Program-made: the position numbers and the translations under genes
Notes under the pieces: model-generated
What the model saw: only the letters and a program-made list of their open reading frames with translations
Database searches by the model: none
Told to the model about the DNA's origin: nothing
In this document: positions 23,362-37,098 of the stretch, piece after piece
Layout: each line of letters begins with the position of its first letter
Position numbering within the stretch: position 1 is the first letter of the stretch
Assembly (NCBI RefSeq): GCF_002443255.2
Contig: NW_019211456.1
Coordinates: forward strand, 43,493,173-43,557,172
Reading direction: 5' to 3'
Length of the DNA: 64,000 nucleotides
Origin: Varroa destructor
Taxonomy: Eukaryota; Arthropoda; Arachnida; Mesostigmata; Varroidae

Positions 23362-24071
23362 TTAAAAAATTACCCACAAAAGAAAAATCACTAAACCATA
23401 GCGCAGTTTTTCCCTACAGGAACGATTTTCGTTCTGGGGTGCATACGAATCACTATCAATTGGTTCAGGGCGTACCGCTGTGAAAGACAACAGATAGGTT
23501 GATTGTAAGATGTTAAGAATTGGGCCATATTTGCTGATCACCTTTACAAATTTAATTTTACCTAAAATCTCGGTAAGGTCGCTTAGTTGGATGACACCTG
23601 CATTCTTTTCCCATGCGACCTTCGGATCGTTGGTGACATACAGATTGCCCGCAAGCATACGAAAAAGGCTATTGAAATTTATAGAACATTTGGTCTTCTT
23701 TTTAATGCGAACAAGACATGATTTGCCTTAAAGAACCATTGACAGGCAACATATTATACTTGGTGAAACTCACCGTGAAAGTCAAGCAACGAGGAAACAA
23801 TAGGCTCAATTGACAGCTCAGGCGTTTAAATGCCATGCCGTTATTGCGGCACTGAGAAGAAATAAGTAGATTCGTATTTCAAGTAAAAGTTTGCTTCTCG
23901 TTTATACGGGTCTGCTGCTGCTTTCAGTGCCGTCCCTACGTAATCTTCGTATGAACTGCTCTCTATCGGTGGTACATACAGCGTGCGTTCTGCTGTGTTC
24001 ACTTTTAAGGTATCAAAAAGCCTCGTCCTGCCTGAGACCTTTTTCCCGCTCGCCGCTGCCGTCAGCCGCTT
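23362..24071 (-). CDS. Unrecognised protein gene, three exons (5' incomplete)
   Basis: Three minus-strand exons fit together. Exon A is open from 24071 to a donor CCC|GTATAA (end 23908) and carries NTAERTLYVPPIESSSYED and YVGTALKAAADP. Exon B, 23668-23562, starts after TTTCAATAG and encodes LFRMLAGNLYVTNDPK and VAWEKNAGVIQLSDLTEIL. Exon C starts at 23477 after a strong acceptor (GTCTTTCACAG), encodes AVRPEPIDSDSYAPQNENR and runs to TAA at 23362. The phases agree: A leaves two bases that B completes to Pro, and B leaves one that C completes to Ala. Introns are 239 and 84 bp. The sequence is well mixed and charged, unlike chance ORFs nearby. No in-frame ATG is seen in exon A; an acceptor CTCAG at 24032 could start it. 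Exon C ends in a hydrophobic stretch (RYGLVIFLLWVIF), which may be a membrane segment or intron read-through. I do not recognise the family. Confidence 0.55.
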
Positions 24072-26938
24072 TCACCGTTGTGCTACCACTTTTGGAGTTC
24101 ACTTTGCCGCTGTAATTTCGTTTGCCCCTTTCTTCCGCTGGTCTGGAGTTCGCTCACTAGTAGGGCTCGGTCACTTAACTCAGTAAGAGAATTTACGAGA
24201 GAAATTACGAGATATGTGAACAAGACATATTTTAGGTATTTACGCGAAAAAGTTGTACATATATTTTGCTGTTACTAATTTTTATTTTAGCGATGTTATA
24301 GTAATCCAGCAATTATGGCGTAGAATGTGTTCTGCGAAATAAAACCTTTTTACCATTATTTTGCAAAAACCTAATTGTCGCCACAACTACAGGTTCGTAA
24401 AGGCACTAAAGGTTTATATTGTATTATTATTAACTTTTCTTTTATGAACTTTTGATGCTGTATCAGTCTGGTCGATGAGCTTGTTTTTGTTACTACATGG
24501 AAAACCAAGTCTCAGTACCTTAGCTATGTTAGTTTTCTTACCTATCTTAGACAGTATTTTTCCTGATTTCATTTTCTACTTTCATCGAATCTTATGAAAT
24601 TGCTTACTTATATTCCCATATTGGGCCAATACTTCGCCGAAGATTTACTATAAGGGTGAAATGTTTTTATTCTTTAAATACAAAATATAAAAATGAACTG
24701 TTCTGAGCTATCGATTAGCAGTTGTACGGATAATTTCTATCAGAGGTTCACAGATCGGGTCATATTTGTTTCGTAGATTCAGGCTATTCACTTCTCCTAG
24801 GTGCGGCCCCTTCTAGTAAATTGTCTCTGATAGTTTACTAATATCTGTGATTAGGTTCATTGCCCCGCGCGATGCGTGAAAGTACATAGCGAACACCAGT
24901 TATAAATGAAACACAAGTTTCTAAAAAATCAGCTTCCAGAAGAAGCAAATGAAGCAGAGTTTGCTCTCTATTAGAAAAAAGAAGCAGGATTACAATTGAA
25001 GCAACCTCTTACTGTAGGTCCATTTCTTCATGTTGGAAAATTTACCCTTTGTCGATGATACAACCTATCCTGCTGCTAAATACCTATTCTATTACCATTT
25101 CTACAAAATATCATACACATATGAAATTAATAAAATTAAGTCTATGACTAAACACCATGATAGGATTGGGACCAGAGGATCAATGAAGATTTTATGTAAC
25201 CCCTCATAGCGACAATAGAATATCTATAAATTATATAACAAAAATTCATAATTATTGCTTGGACATCAGAGCAAATGTGTTTGGTGCTAATGCGAAGTAG
25301 ATCAGCGTAGGCTACGGTCTTGCGTAGAACCAAATATTATTAATAAGTACATATCTCTACTTAAGTCTAAAAAAAAAACGATCGTAGTCCTGTTCTAAAT
25401 AGGACCAGAAGCAGTTATGGCGAAGATACGGCACGATGGACGCAACCTGGATATTCTGTTTGAGAAATACAATATGGAAACAAAAATGCTGCAGCTACAT
25501 TTTCTTTCTACTAACGAAAATTAAGTGTCTTTTTTTGGTTTTCTAAACCTAACAAATTTTCAGTTTCAAATATTAAACATTATATTTGTGTTCTGTGTGG
25601 ATTTATTATTAGAACGTTAAAGCTCAGCTCTGGGAAATAGTTAATGCTTAGATTGAAAGGATTCATTATAACATTTGTCACGCTAATTCATTATTACTTA
25701 TTATTGTGTATATTATTAATGGACATGATTATTTAGTGGAGATGTTTATAGGTTATACCTTCCAAAAAATACCTTCCAAACCTTATAAAAACACATATAA
25801 AAGCTATACCTATCCTCGCTAGAATAATATCACTATCTGCTACGTTCGGAAATTGACATTTTAGAAAAAATATTACCTTCCTACTTTTCAAACAACCCAA
25901 ACATTACTTCGGACTAAATTACCTTTTCCAGTTTGAACGAATGCTCTAGCACTCATAGACATTACATTGAAGTAAAGTACAAAATGATGAATGGCATAGG
26001 GTAATGGGTGCAATAGACAGAGGGATCTAGCGCATTTTTCATCTTAATCACGAACGAACGCGAAAATATATTTATTCAAGAACTGAAAGGGAGGAACATT
26101 TCATTGAATGTGCATTTTAATTTTTTAGCCAACATAGCTATCGTTTCGAGATTATCGCGACACTTTTATGTTAGCCTCTACAAATTCACATACGAAACGA
26201 CATAGGAACTCTGAAAGTTTCGAAATGATGTCGATGAAGTTTTTGGATGTTTGACTTCTGGTGATATTATGATGTGCATGATTTAGCCACGAATTTATTC
26301 TGGCTAGAAATCATGATTTCGTGATTATATAATCAAGGATCAGGAAGTGTTTAAACGTAAATATCACTGGAGTGTCTGAGTCGATACGTTCCATGATGAA
26401 CAAAAACGGAAGGGTCAAAAGTAAATATGCTGCTTATCATTATCGAATAACGGCTAAAATTATTAGAGCAAATTCTAATGTTGTCTAAAATATTTTTTTA
26501 TTAGTTTCCAAAAATCCTCTGTTTTATCTGTTTTGTCGACACGTCCTCTCCGCTTTGCCGTCAATTTCAGTAGGATATTTTAGCAGATAATATATATATC
26601 TTATCATCATACAGCTGAGCCTTAGAACAGTTATAAAAGTAGGCTATGCACTAAGCTACTTTAACTTATAATATCAAACGGTTCCTTAAACGAGCAAAAT
26701 CAAATTATTTTAATGCCCTATATTCTACAGGTTATACAGGGTTACACGGTTGTTTTGTTTCTATATAATCTTAAAAAAATACCTTGCTAAAGATAAAGTA
26801 TCTGAAAAAGAATTTAAAATTATAACGATAATGCACTAAGAAATAAGGTAGCCCATATACAACTTTTTAAGCTAAAAGCCTGTTCAATAAAGTGGTCTTT
26901 AGGGGCTAAAATTCATTGCCATATAAAAACAGATTAGA

Positions 26939-26940
<2 letters not shown>

Positions 26941-26992
<52 letters not shown>

Positions 26993-26999
26993 TTATAGA
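26941..26999. repeat. (TG)n(TA)n microsatellite
   Basis: TGTGTG passes into about 20 TA units, followed by TACATATATTATA. Confidence 0.9.
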
Positions 27000-27666
27000 C
27001 CCGGATTTTCTCATATTTTGACCTAAATTTTCTAGAATCAACTGAACATGTGTTTAATGATAAATTATAATAAGAAATCTGCTTAACGAACCTAACGACG
27101 AATCTTAGCTTGCGGTAACTCACATCGTCTTCGGGAGGACCCTTCTATCAGAGAAGTAAAATCCGCATTTTATATGTCTTAACTATTCCGTAGACAACAA
27201 TATCCAACTGCGATTTATTCTTATCGTGTAAAAACACGAGCGTTTTTAATTTGTATCGAAAATCACTTTATTGACGATTTCTCCAGGTATAACAGATAAA
27301 TTACACCTGCGACAAAATAAATACACCGCCGTAGGGCCGCTTTATGTTTTGATACATCTGCCATATATATATATGCTTTACGCATATACATATATAAAGC
27401 AGGCCATTTTACCCGCTTGAACTGCGTTCGCCCCGCGATATTAACTCTGCGCATCAAGTAGCTTTTCGTAGTTTTCTTGCATCATCATATTAATGAATCT
27501 TAGGCAAAACAATAGTAAACAAAAACTAAGATCTTCCATTTGTTTAACATTTGTTATCCCCGCACCTGCGCTTAATCGAATTAAATATATTTATATTTAA
27601 TTATATCTCACACAAATATTAGATACGTCATCTGTTCCGAGATGATGTCAAACCAGCCGCTTAATC

Positions 27667-27669
<3 letters not shown>

Positions 27670-27712
<43 letters not shown>
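27670..27712. repeat. (TA)n microsatellite
   Basis: Pure TA for about 43 bp. Confidence 0.9.
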
Positions 27713-27716
<4 letters not shown>

Positions 27717-27815
27717 GTGTTGTTGTGTCCTAGTTATTCGACAAAGTGTCATCTTTTGAGTTTGATTGATTGAGGTTTGCTTTTTTTTGCGTTAGAAAGC
27801 ATAGCATCAATTTCC

Positions 27816-28085
27816 TCATCTTCTCAGCTCACTATAGTCACACCATGACTGGGACCGAGGTGCATTGGATGTCCCAATGGAATCAGCAGCTTCAGTTTGC
27901 CGTTTTAGATTATTTACATATCGATATGTACAACCGCCGATTATTCCAATAATGAGTTTTGCATTTCTAAAAGCTTCTAAACGATCTGTTTGTAAAGACA
28001 ACCATCCCTCTGGCACGCTAGAAGCGCGAAACGACCAGTACGAGTAACCGATTTTGAATACATACAAATGCCCGCGTTCGTGCAC
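27816..28085 (-). CDS. Possible terminal exon or chance ORF past the BCAT stop
   Basis: This minus-strand frame ends in TGA at 27816 and stays open upstream to a TGA near 28117. It contains two possible acceptors (ACTTAG and TTTCCAG) near 28090-28100. The product has mixed composition (VHERGHLYVFKIGYSYWSF, then a mildly hydrophobic KLIIGIIGGC stretch) and is about 90 residues. It has no ATG near its start, so it would have to be a terminal exon. It lies 256 bp past the BCAT stop on the same strand and so may simply be within the BCAT 3' UTR. I do not recognise it. Confidence 0.25.
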   Translation of the reverse strand: MHERGHLYVFKIGYSYWSFRASSVPEGWLSLQTDRLEAFRNAKLIIGIIGGCTYRYVNNLKRQTEAADSIGTSNAPRSQSWCDYSELRR

Positions 28086-28341
28086 TGGAAATACTAAGTA
28101 GTCGAATTTGAGTATGATTATCTTTCATCTGAACAGGCTCGGTTAGATGAAACAGTGAGTCATGTCATCGATATCGTTACGTTAGAAGAGGAGGCCATCT
28201 AGGACAATCTGAAACGTGCGAGAATCCAAATTGATTACATTATTCTGTAGGCCAATAGGGAAAATAATAATCATGTTCACAATCTGGTAAAGGAAAACTG
28301 ATCGCAGCGCCCCCAGACACCCCCAGATGGAATTCAGGGGG

Positions 28342-30925
28342 TTAGTCGATCTCGAGGGCCCAGGGGTGATCAATAACGCCACGCTGAATGTCCTGAAGCT
28401 TGCGCGTAATTCTGGCATGTAGCTGCCACTCATTTTGCATTGTCGGAATATACAGATCCTCGCAGCGGTTGTTCTGTCGATGGACGATTCGCTCAACCGG
28501 TGAAATCAAGACGGCAGTACCAGAACCAAACATTTCCAAAACTCGACCCTCATTAAGAGCCTCGCGCAGCTCGAAAATGGTGATTGTGCGCTCGGTTACC
28601 TGAAATAGCAGATGGAATCAGAGTAAATATGCTACAGATATGTTTGTAAGACAAATGGGTTTTCGGATATTGTTTATTTTCGAGAAATATTTTGAGTTGG
28701 CTTCTTGTTGTTCTGTTATTAAATTACTGTTTTGCTGGCGAAACATCATTACAAAGTTTATATTAGCTTTAACCAATCGCATAACTGATCAGTTGCTCGC
28801 CCAATGAATAGCAATGATTTTTGGATATCGACGAATTGTACTAATGTAAACTGTTACACTAAGCATTACTGATTGAGTTCCTTGATGTCTGAAAGAAGAA
28901 AAATTGCGCCGATATAATATGGGCCTAGGCCATCGTCTGTATAATTTAAGTTCAACCTGCAATCTGTACTTTTCAAAGTGTGTTTAGAATAATGATGACT
29001 ATTAATAGTACTCTAAATGACGCTTTTGGGGTGATTAAAAATATTTTCTAATAATTATTGACTTCGTTTTAAGCAGACTAATAGGTGGATTGATATTTAG
29101 TCCCAACCTTGAATTCGTTCCACTGCCGAACGAGATCAAGTACTGAACGACGTGTGATACCAGGCAGGATAATTCCCGACAGTGGAGGAGTTATAAGCTC
29201 AGGTTCGCCGTCTCTGTTACGGAGGAACACAAATACGTTCATGGCTCCCACTTCGGTGATCTGCTGTTCGGGACCGAACAACCAGAGTACCTGCTCAAGT
29301 CCGAGTCTTTCAGCCTCTCTCTGAACAGCCAACGTGGGAGCGTAGTTGCAACCAAGTTTCTTGTCTCCGGTACCGCCAGGCCAGGCGCGTACGTATTGTG
29401 GATCAGCCAAAAGGCTGACGCCCCTGCTTCGCGTATTGTAATAACCACCAACCGGCCCTGTAATCACGTATAGAAAAGCCTCAGAGGAACGATGCACACC
29501 CAACGTGGGTTCGACGCCAAAGAACGTCGGACGGATATAAAGCGCACTCAATGGGCTCGTCGGAACCCAGTCACGATCGACGTCAACTAACCGCACAAGA
29601 CAGCGGAGGAACTCCTGTGGGTCGAATGCCTAAAATACCAGATCGAAGGGTCCAAATCAAACGTTAAATTATTTGGTAGATGCATGCACTGATGAGAATC
29701 AGAAACTGGAGTTAAGGATAGAATTAACTAGGAAACTAGATTTTTTAAAATCTGTATTTTGTGCAACTATCGGACTATGCATAACCTTTGCTTCTTGAAG
29801 TAGCTATAACTTATCCGAATACTTTATATAAATGCTTTCTCATAAAGTGGCAATTTTACTGTTTTGGCTATGTTCACTCTCTCAACACTGTCGATACTCT
29901 AAACAACTAATAGCAATAAAAGAGGACACACTTCTATGACCCAATATCAAGCTAGTTTGGATCAAACGCCGCTTGTTGATGACGTGAGCTTCTCCGCGCA
30001 TTTGTGAACAAAAGTCAGATGACCTACCTGCGCCCCTCAATTGTTAATACTAATAAATTTTAACACAAACCAGTACATACGGGAAGGCCAAGTCTTTTCG
30101 CAGAGGCTAGTAACCGCTGAACGTTCAACTCTGGACGGAAAAGTCGAATTTTTCCATCGTGACCACGGTAAGCCTTCATGCCTTCGAATAGCTCTTGAGC
30201 ATAGTGAAGTACCTGCAAATGGTGTGGCGGAAAACAAAACGGATCGTTTTGCTATCGGCCATCCTAAATATTTCTACAACAACTAACTAAAAATACCTAC
30301 AGAGCCAAAAAGCCCTATGGCATGTCCTATTTTTTCTTTCACCCACATGATATTTCATCATTGCGCATCGTTTTTGGCCTACATTTAAGCTATTGACTAT
30401 AGCAGCAAAGATTGAATCCAGTGGGTTATCGTATCAAGAAGCTGCGCATATGAATCTATAGAAAACGTAGCACGTTTTCAATAACAGCTGGTGGGTACCT
30501 TTGCTGCGGGGTGCATCTGTAGGGCATGTACTGGACAGATTTTGGGTTGACTCCAGCCCGAGTCTCTTCTCCAGTAGCTTTCAAACATGTGATCGGCAAA
30601 ATGTTTGCCGAATTGCAGTCCAGCCGTTTCGGGCTTCCTCTGACGAAGATGCGTTGGTTGCAGCTCAATATCAAGGTTATCGTACTAACAGAAAAGAAGA
30701 TCGTATAATTATATAACGGATTATTAGTTTTAACTGATCATAAGCTATATGTGCAACTTAAACCTATAGCTATACCTCATAGAGCAGATTATTCATTATC
30801 TGTGCAACTTGTCTTTATACGATTTTTTTAAAATCACTTTTCTCTCTACTTACCACAAATGTATGAGATGGTCGAGCAATTTCTCGTTTAACTTCTCCGT
30901 GAGGAGTCCACGACAAACACCTCAC
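28342..30925 (-). CDS. BCAT: Branched-chain amino acid aminotransferase, five exons (N-terminal exon missing)
   Basis: This PLP enzyme (fold type IV) reversibly transfers the amino group of Leu, Ile or Val to 2-oxoglutarate, the first step of their breakdown. Exons are 30925-30854, 30684-30499, 30212-30081, 29629-29108 and 28599-28342 (TAA), joined by GT..AG introns of 169, 286, 451 and 508 bp, all phase 0, for 389 residues. Family motifs in order: [71 protein letters not shown] with the Schiff-base Lys at about residue 221, [26 protein letters not shown] and EMFGSGTA. After GSGTA it reads VLISPV where mammalian enzymes carry CxxC, so the redox switch is absent. The first exon seen has no ATG, so a start exon, and any mitochondrial presequence, lies upstream beyond 30926. 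Confidence 0.95.
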
Positions 30926-33900
30926 CTGAAAGATCAAGTACAGAAATTTATAGCAGCTATATCAACGATACATTAAGCAACATCAGCGTCCCTGAGGCAC
31001 CCAACGATGTCCACATCGAAATCAGCTTACATATAGAGGCTATGGATCTAAAAATTCAACTTGCAATTAGTATCTATGAATAACCTAGCTGTTTTTCTAA
31101 GAAAATGTCATGCTATCATTTTCGTATGATTATCTAGCTCTACCGGTTAGGTCTAAACCATACACGCTGCTAGAGCAATAGATGTGAGGAAAGAAAATCG
31201 ATGCTCTCTGAGCAAACGGATTCCCTGCTCCAATACAGGATTGTTGAAAGGAGATTTTCTTCAGTGATCTGGCCACACGAATTCCACATTTTGACCATTT
31301 ATAACGCATTTGTAATGTTTTGCTCATCAACAGAATTACGTTAACAATCGCCATTTTCGCCACAGGTAGGTATAACAGCTCGTGGGAATCTGTCCGCTTT
31401 TCATGGCTGCTTAAAACGAGCAGATTTGTAATTGAAGTATATTGTGTTTCGCCATTCTACGGAGCGATAACATTTGTACACTTAAATTGAACGAACCTCA
31501 TCTACCAGATTCCATTTTCAAATCGGCGAGCGGAGACCTATGGACATCGAGTGCAACTCAATCGTTTGGGATACGCAACTTAACAAATTCGCAGAAGCTA
31601 CAAACTCCTTGTAGTATGTAAAAATGGATTCGATAGAATTCAGTACGATAATTAGCAAGTAAGGCTTCGATGCGTTTCTCACTTGCTCCGTACGTAAGAA
31701 TTGTTCGTCCTGATCGAAAGGAAACAGGAATTACGTAATAAGTACTTGTTCGGCGAGGCCATCGTAAAAACAGAGGAAATTTGTTACAGTCACTGAATAC
31801 ATGGCCAACAGCACAGACAAATGTCCGTCAGCGGGAGAAGCTCGAACTGGAAAACTTTGTATGTCACTCACTCATGGTTCTTCTACCAAATCAACATTTG
31901 TGGCTAATTTACTTATACCAAGCGATTTATTGACACGGAAGCAATACGCTGCTAAATCTATGATCGGGTAGCGTGCATTAGTCTTCTTTCACTAACTATA
32001 ATTGATGAGCTCATTTCTTGTCCAATGTATAGAACAGCATACTTGCGTTACTAATTGGGAGTATCTAAATCCAGTACAAAATAACCTAGAGAAAAATAGT
32101 CTCAGGTGATCATGTCATCACCAATGGTCATGTTCTTGCATTTCATAATAGATACCTTAACCTTAACTCGATCATAATTCTAGCATGAATTGCCGGAACC
32201 CTTAAGCAAGGTAAAAGTTCGCTGTTCATTAACGGACAGAAGTTATTTTGGGGCTTGTTGTGTTTACATAATAGCTCAGTCTTGCGACTGTTTCCAGCTG
32301 GGTGAGCTAATACAGGACCAGTGCATTAGAAAAAGTGATCGTGTTAATACTATAGATGTAAGGTAAGAATTATTCACGTTTCTGTAGCAAACTTCTCTAT
32401 GGCAGTGGGTTGATCGTGACTGCAAATAGTTTCCCAATTTTTTAATACTGGTAAAAAGATTTCAGCACTGGTAACCCTGAATGGCGTTTGCGTCGTTCGA
32501 AAGCAGCAGAACCTTTTCCGACCTTTCAGTCTGATACGTGCACTGTGCGAGGGTAATTAAGCAACACTGATGTTAAAGCTACAAATTGTCGAGCTGCGTA
32601 AGCTTCGACCAACCACTGCGGCCAACTACTCAACACGGCGGGCATTTTGTCAACACGCACAGGATGGCTACTGAAGTCAGTGTGATTGAATTTGTGATTA
32701 TCGCTTTTTATAAGTCAAAAGAGCCAGCAAATTTTCGATGCAGCTCAAAAACAGAGTCCTTAGTTTAAGCAGTCTTATTTAACTCAAGATTTTTCCATCT
32801 GCCTGCCTAAAAAGTTAGCTACTGCCTTGTTCCCTTGAGACACCTGATTACTACACGTTATTGCCATATCTACAAAACGACGCTATATCTGCTAGGCGAT
32901 GTACGAAAGTAAGACGATTATCCCAGACTTGGCGAATACCGTATCGTGTCCGACAGAATCGCCAATCAAATGACCCCTCCGATCATTTTAAAAAGATCAC
33001 TGTTATCATCATCGTCAACGATTGCGGCATTGCGTTATCTCCACTATCCAGGTTTTCGGCTCGCACATACCAGGTAACGTATCATATCCCCGCAAAACAA
33101 CGAAGCCACTCTCCATTGCAAGCTTCGCCACGCAGCAAAATATTCCAATTATAACAAAAACGTCTTTGGTATCAGCTGTAGAAGGGGCGAGACGATTTTA
33201 TTTGTCGCGATATGCACGTGGCTTCGCCAGTACACATTCGAACTGCCCTCTATCCACAGTAGTAGGTATTTGGAACATATAGTCGGTTCACTCGGCGCTG
33301 CCTTACGCTGCTTATCGTCTTCATTCTTGGTTTATGTCTTGTCCAATAGTCCTGTCGGTACCTTCTCGCCCATGGTTCGATTTGTCCGGGCTAGCACTCC
33401 GCCTTTTACTCTATCCTTCTATTCTATTTCGTTGTCCGTGCGCCTCAAAAGACGTTCGCCTCTGGCGGCGGTTGCGCAGTTACAGTCGCGGCGGCCGGCT
33501 AAGCATTTCCCCTTTCGACAGAAAGCGCGGGACGTCCAAGGTAGCCCGCTGCTTCGACTGTCTGTATAAGCTTATTTACCGGCAACCGTAGCGGTTGTTG
33601 CCGACGGCTATCTGTTACCGTACTTAGTTAACTGTTTGTCTGTATGTATGTATCTGTGCGTATCTCCCCTGTGACGTCGACACGGACTCCCTAACAGCGC
33701 ACGAAGGGATCTTCTCATGACGTTATACGTATTTATCCGCCGGCTGCATAGTGCGGACAAGGACTGCAACCGGCAAACGCGTCCCGCAAGCGGAGCTGAC
33801 TCAGAGGGGTCGAACTTGGCTTGAAAGGGCTCGGAGGGGAAGCGGGGGAAGATGTGTATCGAACAATAATGCTTTTGGCAGTCAGTCATTATAAGGAAAA

Positions 33901-36900
33901 CCACGTTGACACTATGTAGAGCACAATAGACACTTGTTACTCTTCTCGTACTTCTCCGCGGACGAGAATTTGTGGAAGATAATATGAAATAATGTCTAAC
34001 AAAATGTAAATAAGCTTACTTGAAACAACAAACTTTTTTTTTTTTTTTTTTTGAGATCAAACTGATTCTTGGGCTTGTAAAATTATTTTATTTATTAAGC
34101 TTACTGCTAGGTTATTTTAACTGACGTTTATTAAGGGTTACGATTTGGGCTAGACCGATCACTGGACTATTGTCTAACGCGTTAATAGCTATGAGGATGT
34201 CAGTATACGCACAACAACTTAATTTGCTCTATGATGTAGTTGTCGTACCCAATGTTCCATGCGAGTAAAATTTACGTTATCACGTACTCTACGTTATGTG
34301 TCAGAAAAGAAACTTGAGTTAATGTATTCTTGATGGCCGCGCTTAGCTGTCACGTTTAACTATGTAAACGAGACGGTACTTTTACTAATTTAACCAGACG
34401 CCTTTTGGTAAAAAAACAGCAACTTTTTTACATTGTTGAGGTGTTTCCAATTGGATCGAGTTGGAATTACCCGCGTTAGCACCGCTGCGTGAATTTAAAG
34501 CAAGCTTTAACGTGAGCGATGTAATCACGATGTCGGCAGCCTTCAGGCAGAAGATATCATATATACGAACCTCTATCACAAAAAAGCCGGTAGCTTATAG
34601 CCCACGCAGCGAAATCGTAATACGAACAGTTTACGAAACGACATAATTACTTTCGTCACTTTGTTATAGTTTCATAGAGCGTACACGTATCAAAGAGAAG
34701 AAAACACTTAGCAAAAAGTTGTCGAGAATATATTCCACTTACATTACTCAGGTCCGCATAACTATCTAACAACAGTCGTGTTTCAGGGGGAGAGTTCGGG
34801 GTGGTGGCGGGGGGAAGAGGGTGGGTTCTGCTAGGCGACCACAGGCGAAAGACGGACTGAGCTATGCGACACCTTCCACAGCTCCAGGAAACGCTTGAGC
34901 ACTATAACGCCAGTGGAACAGGGAGATCGTAACGAGATTTCGTCCCGCTGTTAGCTATCTTATCTACTGTCTGGCTGATAATGTACATAGCATGATCAGC
35001 ATCACTGTAGTCATCATCAGTGACGGCAACAGCATCTCTACGGTAAATACACGGGTTGCGACAATGAACGCAAAATTAAATCGATGGCCGGTGGCTGCTT
35101 TCTGCTACGACTGCCGTTTACCTACGCCGGCTAGGAGGATCCTGTACTTTGCATAGCCCACACCCGTATCTTAAATGACACTTTTCAGCCGGACAGACCA
35201 ACCCCTTGGTTACCGTTTACGCTGTTCTTTCTACGCCAATCACTGCATCCCCGGACGTTGACTGAGAGATCGTAAAAGATCTACGGCAGCGCTTGTCTTC
35301 ACTACGCGCTAACTAATCGAATCATCGACATAATTTATCTTGAGAGCCAATCTACGCATTTCTAATGGAGATTAACGAAAGATAAATTAAGTTGGCAGTA
35401 ATCTAAACGGAACGTTCACAACATAGGTGCGGCACATGGGGCGATGCCAAGAGAATTATACAAAAGATTTTTCACGTCTTTAAACGCATGAGGAGCTTTG
35501 TGCATACTGAGTTCAGAGCGTTATTGGGCAACTATGGAATAAAAAGAAAGATTGATAACGTATCAATCAAGAGGCTGAAATGTGCCAGTCGTTATAAATG
35601 TTTCTTCCAATTGACAGACGGTTCATCTAGCAGATATTCAGTAATTGCTCTGATTAAATATCTGTTATATATATATATATCAGTTATTTTGAACAGGCTA
35701 TATTCAGTCAAAGTTGATAACGAAACAAGCTGGTATATGAACAGAGATTCCATCAGATGCAGCACTTTATATATGACAGCCAAAGGTAAAAACAGCAAGG
35801 TAGTTTCAAGCTAGACTAAGGCAGCGTGTGGACTAAAACTTCATTGGCTGTGCGCGTGATAGATTTTGCATAACAGTCTGCCGGTCGTAGTCTGCTGGCA
35901 TGAATCAGTATATTAGATTTTTTTCATGCTGAACCGATGTTAACAACTTCTGTGCCAATCAGGTTTATGCCTAATAACCCGTAACCGTAGAGAGGTTTGG
36001 GCGCAAATTGAGCGATGGTCAATTTGGTCACCACACGAAGCTTTCGAAGCTCTATCCTCAATGCTCTTGTGTACCCGACGCTCTATCCTCGCTGGTGTTG
36101 TATATCTTGTGGGGTGTTTAATGCAGGTTATCTTGCTAGCAACGGACGCCCGCGGCATCCGACTCACTCTGTAGGATACAGACTGAACCAGCTTCAACCA
36201 GACACGTGTTTGGTTTTGAAGCTATCAATAAACAGCCCAAAGAACAGCACCGAAACGCTACGACGGGCGACAGACATCTGGGGAGCCCGTATTTGATTTG
36301 ACGAAATTGAAAAATACCGCCAATAGTAATTTGTCGTACTTTGCATCGACATGACAATTAACTGTCCGCCTCGATTATACCTCTCCCAGTAATGGACAGT
36401 TGCTGTAGAGACAAATATGAATGTCTCAAAGGAAGTAAGAGCCTTTAATCTTGAACTAGCTAAACAAACTGACAGGTTTATTTATTCCGCAAATGAGCGT
36501 ACTTAGTTGTGCAAAAAATGATCCCCAGCCGTCGGCATCGGCATAATGATCTTTCGCAGATGGGCTGTTGGCAGCATTTTAATGATACATTCTTATAAGC
36601 CTTGCCTAAACCCCAGCCTATTTTCTACGCATCTGAGTCTGAACAAATCTGCTCTAAACCTTTCGAAGGGCACCAAATTGATTTTTTTTAAAAAATAAGC
36701 ATTGGCTTGCATAATCCGCCTGATCAATGTAGCCATGTAGTGAAGGAAGTTCTATTAAGCTACGCCAGTATAGGTCAAAACCTATTAATGACAAATGTTC
36801 GTCTGCAGGTCTCGTGCTAAGAATAATGGCTTTCTAATTTAGGCATTTGCACGTCCACCGATCCATGCAGTTTATTTTCTCTGCAGTGCCTGGCAAACAA

Positions 36901-37098
36901 GCTAAGTATGCCACATTTCGTTATCAGCAATGTACTGTAGAATTAAATCACTGTTTTCGGCTTGCTTATCGATGTTTTAGCCTTAACTAGGGTCACTGAT
37001 TTCGCGTGCGCTATGAAGATACTACATCATTAGAATCGAGAACCTAAATAACAGATTATAAAATCGACCCTCAGACGCTTACACTATAGGGTTTAAAT
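30926..37098. other. Spacer with a GC-rich island at 33.0-33.9 kb
   Basis: It is AT-rich on the whole. The missing first exon of BCAT may lie here. The GC-rich island at about 33.0-33.9 kb is promoter-like. It contains a minus-strand ATG at 33718 opening MRRSLRALLGSPCRRHRG, an Arg-rich, acid-free start typical of a mitochondrial presequence. However, no good donor there has the phase that the BCAT exon at 30925 needs, so the link is unproven. ATG ORFs such as 35488-35814 (plus, 108 codons) have no recognisable product. A T run lies at 34034-34052. Confidence 0.45.
34034..34052. repeat. Poly(T) tract
   Basis: 19 consecutive T. It could be the A-tail of a minus-strand retroposon insertion, but no element body or target-site duplication is evident. 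Confidence 0.7.

Larger units (their letters stand above)
24072..27815. other. AT-rich spacer
   Basis: No coding exon is seen. The sequence is AT-rich with two long TA microsatellites at its right end. Any 5' exons of the 23.4-24.1 kb gene would be expected in or beyond this stretch. Confidence 0.5.
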
